From assembly GCA_016744295.1 (NCBI GenBank), contig JADGEQ010000041.1:1-59269 (forward strand): a stretch of DNA of 59,269 nt, given 5' to 3'. Below, piece after piece: positions 52,651-59,269 of the stretch; within the stretch, counting starts at the first letter, position 1; the number at the start of each line of letters is the position of its first letter. The position numbers were made by a program, and so were the translations under genes. The notes under the pieces were generated by a model. That model searched no databases and was not told the origin of the DNA. It was given only the letters and a program-made list of their open reading frames with translations. The DNA comes from Desulfobacteraceae bacterium (GTDB lineage: Bacteria > Desulfobacterota > Desulfobacteria > Desulfobacterales > Desulfobacteraceae).

Positions 52651-52743
52651 TTACACTACAAATAAAAAAGCCAGGAGACCGGCAAATATAAGATAAAGAA
52701 ACCACCCCAGATCAGAACGAAACCCCTTATTATATAGGTTCAT
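52651..52743 (-). CDS. 30-residue single-span membrane peptide
   Basis: ATG at 52743 (minus) has AAGGAG seven bases upstream and encodes MNLYNKGFRSDLGWFLYLIF followed by AGLLAFLFVV and TAA. The second half is one hydrophobic helix, and the first half is polar with positive charges, so an N-in single-span protein is predicted. It precedes the STAS gene in the same direction. The length is below usual gene-calling limits. No homologue is known to me; function unknown. Confidence 0.6.
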   Translation of the reverse strand: MNLYNKGFRSDLGWFLYLIFAGLLAFLFVV

Positions 52744-53060
52744 CACATCTCCTTATGTATCGATATAAAAATATTACACCCCAGTGGGTTAAAAATTCCA
52801 TTCACTTTTGCCAAATGATAGTTTGCAATTTACATACCTAGGTCTCAAATAACAAACAAACAGCTTAAAACCCTTATGAAATAAAGGAATTCATACCTTT
52901 TCTACAATTTCGATTCCCAAAAAAGCTGAATTATTTTTCCTAATTTATGAACTTTTTTTCATAATTTTATCTTTAAAACCTAACATGGCAACCGATCAGG
53001 CATCATTTAATTTTTCTTTACAGTCACAATCTATCTTGATAATGGTGGGCAGGTTCAATT

Positions 53061-53912
53061 ATGAAAAATAAAATACAAACTCCTTTTCCCGATGATCATT
53101 GTTTCTTTTGCAAAAACAACAATAATTTTGGATTTAAGCTTGATTTTTTTTGGGATGCAAACAAACAAGAGGCCTCGGCCGAATATCTGCCCCCTATACA
53201 TTATTGCGGCCAAAGAATTCTTCACAACGGGATTCAAATGGGCCTTCTTGATGAAATAATGGGATGGGCCAGCCATATTCATACAAAAAAAATATTTGTT
53301 ACCTCTGACCTGAATCTAAAATTTTTACACCCGGCACACATCCATGAAAACAAAATCAATATCACCTGCCGGGTAATGTCTATTGGTTCCAAGCTAAAAA
53401 TGCAGGCCAGGATTTCAGATCATATGGGTGTCATATGTACTACAGCGACAGGCATTTACCATCTTTTATCACCGGAAAAAGACAAAGAGTTGATCCCGGA
53501 CCCCCAAAACAAAAAAGGGAAAAAATTCAAATCAGCGCTTCCAGATAAAAAAACAATGGAGATCCTGCACACGATAACGCCGGACCCATTGGCAAGAAAT
53601 ATTGAATGGATTCTGGGTCCGGATCGGGATATGAATTGGTACGAAGCGCGTGAATGGGTCATTTCCCTCAAGATTAATGGTGACTGGCGAATGCCGTCAA
53701 TAGCAGAACTGAGATCCCTTTGCAATCAAAACAGCCATAAAACAATAACGATTCATTCCTCCTTTAAAACTTCCGGTTGGTGGTTATGGTCGGAAAAGGG
53801 AGATGGGCCCCTGGCGGCATTGGGTCTTGATATTCATCGAGGCCGGGTGGTCAGCGGTGGAAGAGCCCTTGTCAGCGGTGGCAGAATATTTGCGGTGCGC
53901 ACCATAGGATGA
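53061..53912 (+). CDS. hot-dog (PaaI-like) domain fused to a DUF1566-like domain
   Basis: A 283-residue two-domain protein. Residues 1-150 form a hot-dog thioesterase-like fold (CFFCKNNNNFGFKLDFFWD, GQRILHNGIQMGLLDEIMGWA with the usual N-G and D/E positions, YLLSPE-like end). Residues 185-283 match DUF1566/Lcl-type C-terminal domains (MNWYEAREWVISLKINGDWRMPSIAELRSL, GWWLWSEKG, and FAVRTIG end), which are normally in exported lectin-like proteins. No signal peptide is seen, so the fusion is cytosolic. Function unknown; the combination is unusual. Confidence 0.75.
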   Translation: MKNKIQTPFPDDHCFFCKNNNNFGFKLDFFWDANKQEASAEYLPPIHYCGQRILHNGIQMGLLDEIMGWASHIHTKKIFVTSDLNLKFLHPAHIHENKINITCRVMSIGSKLKMQARISDHMGVICTTATGIYHLLSPEKDKELIPDPQNKKGKKFKSALPDKKTMEILHTITPDPLARNIEWILGPDRDMNWYEAREWVISLKINGDWRMPSIAELRSLCNQNSHKTITIHSSFKTSGWWLWSEKGDGPLAALGLDIHRGRVVSGGRALVSGGRIFAVRTIG

Positions 53913-53926
53913 AACCCCATGGGTTT

Positions 53927-53951
53927 GTCTGTTTGTTGAAAACAAACAGAC
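53927..53951 (+). terminator. hairpin after the fusion gene
   Basis: Perfect 11-bp arms GTCTGTTTGTT and AACAAACAGAC around GAA, 15 bases past the stop. There is no T tract, but the structure is strong. Confidence 0.55.
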
Positions 53952-54083
53952 ATTGTAAAACCGGTAAAATTTCAATAAACTGTATTGCCGATTACTTGAA
54001 TAAATCCGAGTAAAACAAATATATATTGAATTGGGTTGGATTGAACAAATAAAAACAGAAAAACGCCAGGAAAACAAATAAAT

Positions 54084-54953
54084 ATGAATATTTTTGAAAA
54101 AGTGAAAAAGGATGGTCTTATTTTTGACGGGGCCATGGGTTCAATTCTTATCAACAAAGGAATTACAGGCGGAGAAGCACCTGAACTATGGAATTTGAAG
54201 CATCCCGACATCATCATGGACATACACCGGGCCTATTATGATGCGGGTGCCCATGTGGCAAGCGCCAATACCTTTGGCGCCTCCCCCATAAAATTAAAAA
54301 AGATGGGGGTTACCCAAAGCGTGGAAGAGATAAACCGGACCGGGGTTCAGCTGGCAAGAAAGGTTTGCGGCAGGGGCCAGTATGTTGCCGGTGAATTGGG
54401 CTCCCTTGGAGACATGCTTCAACCCATGGGTCCTGTTTCCTTTGATGAGGCGGTCAACTGCTTTGCCCAGCAGGCAAGTTTTCTTGCGGATGAAGGTGTG
54501 GATGTTTTCCTCATTGAAACAATTTTTGATATTAATATTGCCCTGGCAGCAATCAAAGCGGTCCGGTCTGTTTCTGACAAGCCGATTTTCTGTTCACTTA
54601 CCTTTAAGAAAATGAAAACAGGCTTTTTTACTATTTTTGGAAATAATCCCAGGGACAGCATGAAATCACTGGTTGATGCAGGCGCTTCTGCTGTTGGCGC
54701 CAATTGCTCCATGGGAAGCGAGACAATGATCGACCTGGCCCAGGAAATTAAAAACAGCATTAATGTTCCTGTGATCATCATGCCGAATGCGGGGATGCCG
54801 GAACCTTTAAAAGACAATACCGTCTTTTACCCAGAGGATGAAACCTTTTTTGCAGACAATATCAAAAAAATCAAAATGCTTGGGGTGGAAATTGTTGGCG
54901 GCTGCTGCGGTACAACCCCAAAATACATAAAACGTATCAAAAAAATCATTTAG
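54084..54953 (+). CDS. homocysteine S-methyltransferase family protein
   Basis: A 289-residue zinc methyltransferase of the MetH N-terminal/BHMT type. FDGAMGSIL opens the barrel, and the zinc cysteines are in GANCSMGSE and GGCCGTTP. It transfers a methyl group to homocysteine or a related thiol; the short length matches stand-alone barrels that work with separate corrinoid or folate partners. AGGAAAAC precedes the ATG. The next gene, a small Cys protein, lies 23 bases on. MetF at 5668 could supply methyl-folate, but the two are far apart. Confidence 0.85.
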   Translation: MNIFEKVKKDGLIFDGAMGSILINKGITGGEAPELWNLKHPDIIMDIHRAYYDAGAHVASANTFGASPIKLKKMGVTQSVEEINRTGVQLARKVCGRGQYVAGELGSLGDMLQPMGPVSFDEAVNCFAQQASFLADEGVDVFLIETIFDINIALAAIKAVRSVSDKPIFCSLTFKKMKTGFFTIFGNNPRDSMKSLVDAGASAVGANCSMGSETMIDLAQEIKNSINVPVIIMPNAGMPEPLKDNTVFYPEDETFFADNIKKIKMLGVEIVGGCCGTTPKYIKRIKKII

Positions 54954-54976
54954 AAATAGGGAGTTACATACATAAA

Positions 54977-55309
54977 ATGGTCAACGTTGAAATAAATGGC
55001 GGTATTTGCGGATTCATTACCAGGGTTCATGCTGAAGATAAAACCGGATATAATGCCTCATTCCGCTTAGAGACGGACTGCCCCAATTGGAAACGAGTCG
55101 ATGCCATTCTGGGGGGAAAGGAACTGAATATAATGACCGAACTATTTAAAGATAAAAAAACAGGAACCCTTAATTCCCAGGTATTGGATATTTCCCTGAA
55201 AACCATCCCCCATGTATCATGCCCCGTCATATCCGGTATTTTAAAAGCATTGGAAGTGAGTGTGGGTCTGGCACTTCCCAGGGATGCCGCCATAACATTT
55301 AAATCATAG
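54977..55309 (+). CDS. small cysteine protein, DUF6951-like
   Basis: A 110-residue soluble protein with Cys residues in GGICGF, TDCPNW and HVSCPVISG, spaced as in a small metal- or cluster-binding family found with methyltransferase genes in anaerobes (recognition from memory, not certain). GGGAG lies upstream. Immediately downstream are two 15-bp repeats (55315-55344). It probably shares a transcript with the methyltransferase. Confidence 0.6.
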   Translation: MVNVEINGGICGFITRVHAEDKTGYNASFRLETDCPNWKRVDAILGGKELNIMTELFKDKKTGTLNSQVLDISLKTIPHVSCPVISGILKALEVSVGLALPRDAAITFKS

Positions 55310-55314
55310 GATAT

Positions 55315-55344
55315 TTTTATTTTATCTGGTTTTATTTTATCTGG
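55315..55344 (+). repeat. 15-bp direct tandem repeat
   Basis: TTTTATTTTATCTGG occurs twice in a row just after the small Cys-protein gene, followed by TTTTTTC. It may contribute to termination. Confidence 0.8.
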
Positions 55345-55426
55345 TTTTTTCTAAACTATGCCGTCTGCCGAAAAATGTATTGACCCAATTTCAATGGATT
55401 AAAAAATCCGGGTAATTTGTATACGC

Positions 55427-55447
55427 CTACCCACCCTTCCTGGGTAG
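55427..55447. promoter_or_regulatory. palindromic enhancer-like site upstream of the ZraP-like gene
   Basis: CTACCCA-N7-TGGGTAG has perfect 7-bp arms and is centred about 110 bases before the -24/-12 promoter. That distance and symmetry fit a binding site for a sigma-54 activator, most simply the response regulator at 48789. Related half-sites TACCC...GGGTA lie upstream of the kinase gene at about 52080-52108. Confidence 0.55.
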
Positions 55448-55545
55448 AAACGATACAGGTTTCCCTTTGGTAGCTGATCGCCTCCAGGGGCATACAATTT
55501 AACTTTATTCTTTAATTTAAGCATCTTAAAAGATTAATATTGCCC

Positions 55546-55561
55546 TGGCACAGGGCTTGCT
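55546..55561 (+). promoter_or_regulatory. sigma-54 (RpoN) promoter of the ZraP-like gene
   Basis: TGGCAC-AGGGC-TTGCT matches the -24/-12 consensus exactly with GG and GC ten bases apart. It lies 74 bases before the ATG of the ZraP-like gene. Confidence 0.85.
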
Positions 55562-55634
55562 AAATAGGATATTCAGAACGAACAATGATAATAAATAACG
55601 ATCAGCAAAATTAACTTAAACCAAGGAGTATGTT

Positions 55635-56111
55635 ATGAAAAAATCAATGATAGTGATCACCTCTTTACTGGCAGTAACCCTTCTGGCTGGCAATGCATTT
55701 TCATGGGGCCACGGTAACGGCGGCCAGGGCTGCAATGGTTCCCAGGGATATGGCGGTTCAGGCCAGGGATATAAAGCCGCCTGGAATGATCTGTCCAAGG
55801 AGCAGCGGGATGAATTGGGTGCACTGCGCCAGACATTCATCGATGAAACCTATGAAGTCAGATCCGCCATGATGGTCAAACACCAGGAGATGCGCCTGCT
55901 AATGGAAACCTCTTCTCCGGACAGAGCCAAATTGGAAACCCTTTCCAAGGCCGTCACAGACCTCCAGGGCCAGATGAGAAGCAAACGTATTGATTTCCAG
56001 TTGGCAGCCAAGAAAATTGCCCCGGAACTGAATGTTGCCGGCATGGGATTCGGCGGCAAGGGTAGAAAGGGCGGCAACTGCCCCAGACAATCCAGGGGAT
56101 GCATCCAATAA
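55635..56111 (+). CDS. ZraP/Spy-like periplasmic metal-binding chaperone
   Basis: A 158-residue exported protein. Signal peptide at 1-23 (cleavage after AFS), then a Gly/His-rich segment WGHGNGGQGCNGSQGYGG, a helical core with the LSKEQRDELGALRQ pattern of Spy/CpxP/ZraP, and a Gly-rich basic tail ending in RQSRGCIQ. ZraP binds zinc in the periplasm and damps its own ZraSR pathway; the kinase-regulator genes lie 3.5 kb upstream on the other strand. AAGGAG seven bases before the ATG, and a sigma-54 promoter upstream, support expression by that pathway. Confidence 0.85.
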   Translation: MKKSMIVITSLLAVTLLAGNAFSWGHGNGGQGCNGSQGYGGSGQGYKAAWNDLSKEQRDELGALRQTFIDETYEVRSAMMVKHQEMRLLMETSSPDRAKLETLSKAVTDLQGQMRSKRIDFQLAAKKIAPELNVAGMGFGGKGRKGGNCPRQSRGCIQ

Positions 56112-56141
56112 CCCCTGAAGATATAGTTCTTGCTTCACCAT

Positions 56142-56174
56142 AAACGCCCGGGCATGCCTTTTTCCCGGGCGTTT
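56142..56174. terminator. bidirectional terminator
   Basis: Perfect 11-bp arms AAACGCCCGGG and CCCGGGCGTTT, with T residues on the plus side and A residues before the stem. It separates the convergent ZraP-like and FAH-like genes. Confidence 0.85.
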
Positions 56175-56180
56175 TTACAT

Positions 56181-57005
56181 TCATTTCACCCGGGCGTCTA
56201 ATCGCTCAGATATCACACGATTTTCCAGCCTGCCAATCTTTTCAATCCGCGTTTCCACAACATCCCCGGGGGTAAGATAAATGGGCGGCTTTCTGGCAAA
56301 GCCGACCCCGGCAGGGGTGCCGGTCAGGATAAGGGTGCCGGGCAAAAGGGTGGCAGACTGGGACAGATATGAAATAATCTGGGCCACGCTAAAAATCATG
56401 TCACCGGTATGGCCCTGCTGCATCTTCTTTTTGTTGAGAATGCATTCAACCATAAGATCCTGGGGATCGCCCACCTCATCCGGGGTAACCAGGGCCGGTC
56501 CCATGGGACAAAAGGTATCAAAGCTTTTCCCCTTTACCCATTGGCCGCCGCCGGCATTTTTCTGCCACCGCCGGGCAGACACGTCATTGGCACAGGTGTA
56601 GCCCAGCACATGCTCCAGGGCATTGGCCTCGGACACATTTTTTACCGGGGATTTAATGATCACCCCAAGCTCGGCCTCGTAATCCACCTCGGGAATTTTT
56701 GAACAGGAATCAGGGATTTGAATGGGTTCCCCATGGGCCGCAACAGAACCGGGATTTTTCATAAAAACCACGGGGTATGGCGGCAGCTCCATACCGGTCT
56801 CCCGGGCATGGAGCCGGTAGTTCAGACCAATACAAAAAATGGCCGCCGGCTGGATGGGGGGCAACAGTTTTTGAACAACCTCTTTTTGGCCCATCCGGGT
56901 AAAAGATGAAAAAATATCTCCAGTAAGAAGGGCTGCGGTATGGCCGTCATAGTCAGTTCCCCAGGCAATTTTTTTTTCCTTTGTCATGAATCGAATGATC
57001 TGCAT
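56181..57005 (-). CDS. fumarylacetoacetate hydrolase (FAH) family protein
   Basis: A 274-residue hydrolase or decarboxylase of the FAH fold. IFCIGLNYRLHARETG opens the domain; the metal ligands are Glu110 and Glu112 in VDYEAELGVII and the Asp of CANDVSARR. KSFDTFCPMGPALV, LTGTPAGVGFARKP and GDVVETRIEKIGRLEN complete the family pattern. Members cleave C-C bonds in aromatic or keto-acid catabolism; substrate unknown. AGGAG precedes the ATG. Confidence 0.88.
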   Translation of the reverse strand: MQIIRFMTKEKKIAWGTDYDGHTAALLTGDIFSSFTRMGQKEVVQKLLPPIQPAAIFCIGLNYRLHARETGMELPPYPVVFMKNPGSVAAHGEPIQIPDSCSKIPEVDYEAELGVIIKSPVKNVSEANALEHVLGYTCANDVSARRWQKNAGGGQWVKGKSFDTFCPMGPALVTPDEVGDPQDLMVECILNKKKMQQGHTGDMIFSVAQIISYLSQSATLLPGTLILTGTPAGVGFARKPPIYLTPGDVVETRIEKIGRLENRVISERLDARVK

Positions 57006-57071
57006 GCTTTATTTTCTCCTGGTATTGGGATAAACAGGGAGTAAACTCAAATTCTTTATTGGACAGTATGC

Positions 57072-57989
57072 GTGAAACCCATGGAAATGGAAAGAATTTT
57101 TAAGGCGGTGTCCCGGAAAAAAGCAGATCTGATCCTTCTCATCCTGGCCTCCCAGGGCATTGCCGCCCGGGTTGAAAAACGATTGTCGGACAGATCCGGT
57201 CAACAATTTGATATCCTGGTCCCCGGGGAACACATGGCAAGGGCACACAAGCGTGTTGCGTTATATTACCGGGAAAACAAATTTTTCCGGCTGCCAAAAA
57301 AAATTCAACCCTTTGAAATTTCCTCCTTTAACGCCCCAGGTGCCTATGTGATCATGGGATTGATTTTTGCCATCCATCTAACCTGCCTGCAACTGGGCAT
57401 CCACAGGGAGATGGTCTTAAAATTTGGCGCATCTTCCCTTTATATAGGCCAGGGGGAGACGTTCAGAGCCATCACCGCCCTGTTGCTCCACTCCGATGGT
57501 CAACATTTGTTAGGCAACCTTGCGGGTATCCTTATTTTTGCAGCCCCGGTCATCAGCCTGTGCGGATACGGAACCGGCACCCTTCTCCTTTTGTGTGCCG
57601 GCACCAGCGGCAACCTGATCAACGCTTATTTTCACCAGAACGCCATTTTGTCCATCGGAGCCTCCACAGCCATAATGGGAGCAGCGGGAGCCCTGGCTGC
57701 ATATCAGATGCTCCGCCCACCCCCTGGGTTTAAATTAAACCGCCAATTTCAATTAAACCGATTGGTCCCCTTTTTTGCCGGGGCCACCCTGATGGGCCTG
57801 TTCAGCCAGGGGGAAAATACAGATGTGTCTGCCCATGTTTTCGGTTTTATGGCAGGCTTTTTCTGGGGGGGATTGTTTTTTCCCTTTCACCGGGTAATCC
57901 GACGAACTTTCTCCCCCGGAGCGATAGAACCTTTGGCCCTGGTTTTATCGCTTTTTATTCTGGGATCTGCGATCTGGGCAGGAATTTGA
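57072..57989 (+). CDS. rhomboid family intramembrane serine protease
   Basis: A 305-residue protein with a soluble N-terminal part of about 85 residues, then six or seven hydrophobic segments. Catalytic Ser198 lies in SIGASTAIMG, His255 in DVSAHVFGFMAGFFWG, and LLHSDGQHLLGNLAG gives the HxxxN oxyanion element (His145, Asn149). It cleaves transmembrane substrates, unknown here. The start is uncertain: GTG at 57072 gives the longest form, while ATGs at 57081 and 57087 are equally possible; none has a clear ribosome site. Divergent from the FAH-like gene. The stop lies within a tandem repeat. Confidence 0.83.
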   Translation: MKPMEMERIFKAVSRKKADLILLILASQGIAARVEKRLSDRSGQQFDILVPGEHMARAHKRVALYYRENKFFRLPKKIQPFEISSFNAPGAYVIMGLIFAIHLTCLQLGIHREMVLKFGASSLYIGQGETFRAITALLLHSDGQHLLGNLAGILIFAAPVISLCGYGTGTLLLLCAGTSGNLINAYFHQNAILSIGASTAIMGAAGALAAYQMLRPPPGFKLNRQFQLNRLVPFFAGATLMGLFSQGENTDVSAHVFGFMAGFFWGGLFFPFHRVIRRTFSPGAIEPLALVLSLFILGSAIWAGI

Positions 57990-58072
57990 TCCCAACAGGA
58001 TTCCGGTCCCAACAGGATTCCGATCCCCACAGGATTCCGGTCCCCACAGGATTCCGGTCCCCACAGGATTCC
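57988..58072. repeat. 17-bp tandem repeat, five copies
   Basis: GATCCCAACAGGATTCC and its variants (G[A/G]TCCC[A/C]ACAGGATTCC) occur five times without spacing, then a degraded sixth unit follows. The first copy overlaps the rhomboid stop codon. The array is noncoding beyond that point. Confidence 0.9.
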
Positions 58073-58780
58073 GGTCCGCCCACCTTTTATTTTCAATTGT
58101 CTATGCTATAACCAATTCTCGGTGAGTTAATATCTCTATATACCTGAAAAGGCCTTCTGCAAAAATTTAAATATGTTTTTCGTAAAGACAAGAACACCTA
58201 GGTGTTTTAACCCAGCCCCTGATTTTTTTGTCTCCAATGACTGTCCCTTTACCCGGCACCGTCAGGGTGAAGGGACGCCGCTAAATCCCTCCGCTCGTCC
58301 TGAGCGGAAGGGAAGCGGAAATGACCGAATCTTATACCGTCCTGGTGATCCGATCATTTGACGCCGCTCTGTCCCTTCACCCTGCCGATGCCTGGATACC
58401 ATTGTTCACATCACAGGCACCCGCCAAAAAAAGTCATCCATTTGATTCGTATCTATTTTGTAAGTTTACCAATGTAAAGAGTTTCCAAACCCATATCTTC
58501 AGGCGGGAATGTTATTCTCCAACTAAGTTTACTTTTAGATTTTGGGATGAAAAAATTCGGGGTACTACATATGGTGGTTGGAAAACTTTGGATAGAATCC
58601 GGATTAACAGGGATAGTTTTGGGTTCTCATCCGCCTGAAGAAAAGAACCTTTGTGTGCAGGTAGTCCTCGCCTCTTAATGCGGAGCCGCCTGAACATCAC
58701 CGGCTTGACCGGTGCATGTTACTTGTTGATTTCTTACCAATTAAATATCGACTTACCCTTTTTCTACTTTTTTGATAATA
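58073..58780. other. repeat-rich noncoding stretch
   Basis: No convincing gene is present. Visible structures are a 14-bp palindrome AACACCTAGGTGTT (58193-58206); a long-range inverted repeat CAGGGTGAAGGGAC (about 58264) with its complement at about 58372; a hairpin CCGCTC/GAGCGG (58291-58307); TTCAGGCGG (58498-58506) with inverted copies CCGCCTGAA at 58631 and 58686; and a hairpin CACCGG-N5-CCGGTG (58698-58714). The open frames at 58321 and 58512 have no ribosome site or family pattern and cross these repeats. The stretch looks like remains of mobile or intergenic repeat elements. Confidence 0.5.
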
Positions 58781-59134
58781 TTATTTATTTTTTTGTAATA
58801 AATGCTTAACTAAACCGTCTAAATCAGGGAAAAGTGAAAAAGTATCTATACCGGCAAGCTGTAAAAAACGTTTTGCCTCAAATTTCACATGCTCGGGAAT
58901 GTCTATTTTTATAATCGCCTCTGGGTTCAATACCTCCAAAGGTTTACTTATATTACTATGGAGTGTAAAAACACCGTTTTGAGACTGTATACGAGAATAA
59001 AGATTATAGCCTTCAATAGCGACGATGTCTGCTTTAAATTTTTCCAATTCTCCTTGTTTACGATATCTATTTACAAAGTATTCTTCGTAACCATACTCAA
59101 AATCAATGTGTAAATGTGCAATCCCTAACACCAA
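58781..59134 (-). pseudogene. C-terminal remnant of an FRG-domain gene
   Basis: The visible 117 residues match the C-terminal third of FRG-domain proteins: NGVFTLHSNISKP, IIKIDIPEHVKFEAK and the closing GIDTFSLFPDLDGLVKHL. The N-terminal FRGQ and QHxGxxTRLLD segments are missing. The frame has only a TTG start at 59134, extends a further 20 or so codons to a stop near 59203 without any ATG, and has no ribosome site. It therefore appears to be a 5'-truncated, non-functional gene. FRG proteins are often found in mobile or defence islands; their activity is unknown. Confidence 0.6.
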
Positions 59135-59269
59135 GCGACTGATGGTTAAGTTCTCCAGGATTAAGAATGAAAATAGTGTAAGCGTGTTTCTGTAAATTTA
59201 TTTTTTAACCGAGAACCAGGAAGATGGGATCCTGGGTGTTGAAAAAGCTGGGTCAAAACTTAGTATTCC

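Noticed and set aside
57988..58072. CRISPR array
   Set aside because: Units are 17 bp with no spacers between them, and no cas genes are present.
58321..58638. 105-codon plus-strand frame as a gene
   Set aside because: It crosses inverted repeats, has no ribosome site and no family-like pattern.

Overview
The window is about 59 kb of moderate-GC bacterial chromosome. Its gene set suggests an anaerobic delta-proteobacterium (Desulfobacterota), most likely a relative of Desulfobacteraceae. The grounds are a 23-kDa siroheme reductase-like protein, a CGGC-domain metal protein beside a short metF, B12-dependent radical-SAM enzymes, many sigma-54/histidine-kinase systems and no oxygen-dependent enzymes. 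This placement is inferred from gene content and was not checked by alignment.

Region 1 (1-6.6 kb): a tRNA-Leu cut by the window edge; an orphan 3' half of a tRNA-Arg gene that looks like an integration scar; dnaK without grpE or dnaJ; a decayed stretch with two frameshifted gene remnants; a GAF-type sensor histidine kinase; and a CGGC-protein/metF pair. Region 2 (6.8-15.9 kb): a bile-acid:sodium-symporter-family transporter with an exported N-terminal domain, RidA beside D-serine dehydratase, two unknown small proteins, a CoA-acylating aldehyde dehydrogenase divergent from a GntR regulator with repeated operator-like palindromes, a siroheme protein and an MBL-fold hydrolase.

Region 3 (16.1-44.6 kb) is the centre of interest: an aryl-polyene/flexirubin-like biosynthetic cluster. 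It has two FabZ-type hot-dog proteins, two acyl carrier proteins, four ketosynthases with intact Cys-His-His triads, two ketosynthase-like proteins without the catalytic Cys, a FabG reductase, an aromatic amino acid ammonia-lyase with an MIO motif, an adenylate-forming ligase, a thioesterase, an LpxL-type and a PlsC-type acyltransferase, a GT2-DUF2062 protein, a CrtI-like FAD oxidoreductase, and LolA, DUF3261 lipoprotein and MMPL export parts. It ends in three translationally coupled B12-binding radical-SAM enzymes. A TetR gene sits between the divergent arms. A bifunctional chorismate mutase/prephenate dehydrogenase (tyrA) 3 kb downstream could supply tyrosine. Proposed flow: chorismate to tyrosine, to a hydroxycinnamate starter, loading on ACP, ketosynthase/reductase/dehydratase extension to a polyene, then attachment to a lipid or sugar and transport to the outer membrane. 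The radical-SAM enzymes would perform oxygen-independent tailoring.

Region 4 (44.7-59.3 kb): a hybrid histidine kinase, an EamA transporter, tyrA, and a Zra-like two-component pair. About 3.5 kb from that pair is a ZraP-like periplasmic protein with a textbook sigma-54 promoter and an upstream palindrome. The region also holds a STAS protein with a 30-residue membrane peptide gene, a hot-dog/DUF1566 fusion, a homocysteine methyltransferase-family protein with a small Cys protein, an FAH-family hydrolase and a rhomboid-like protease. The last 1.3 kb is repeat-rich and ends in a 5'-truncated FRG-domain remnant. No CRISPR array, complete insertion sequence or rRNA gene was seen.
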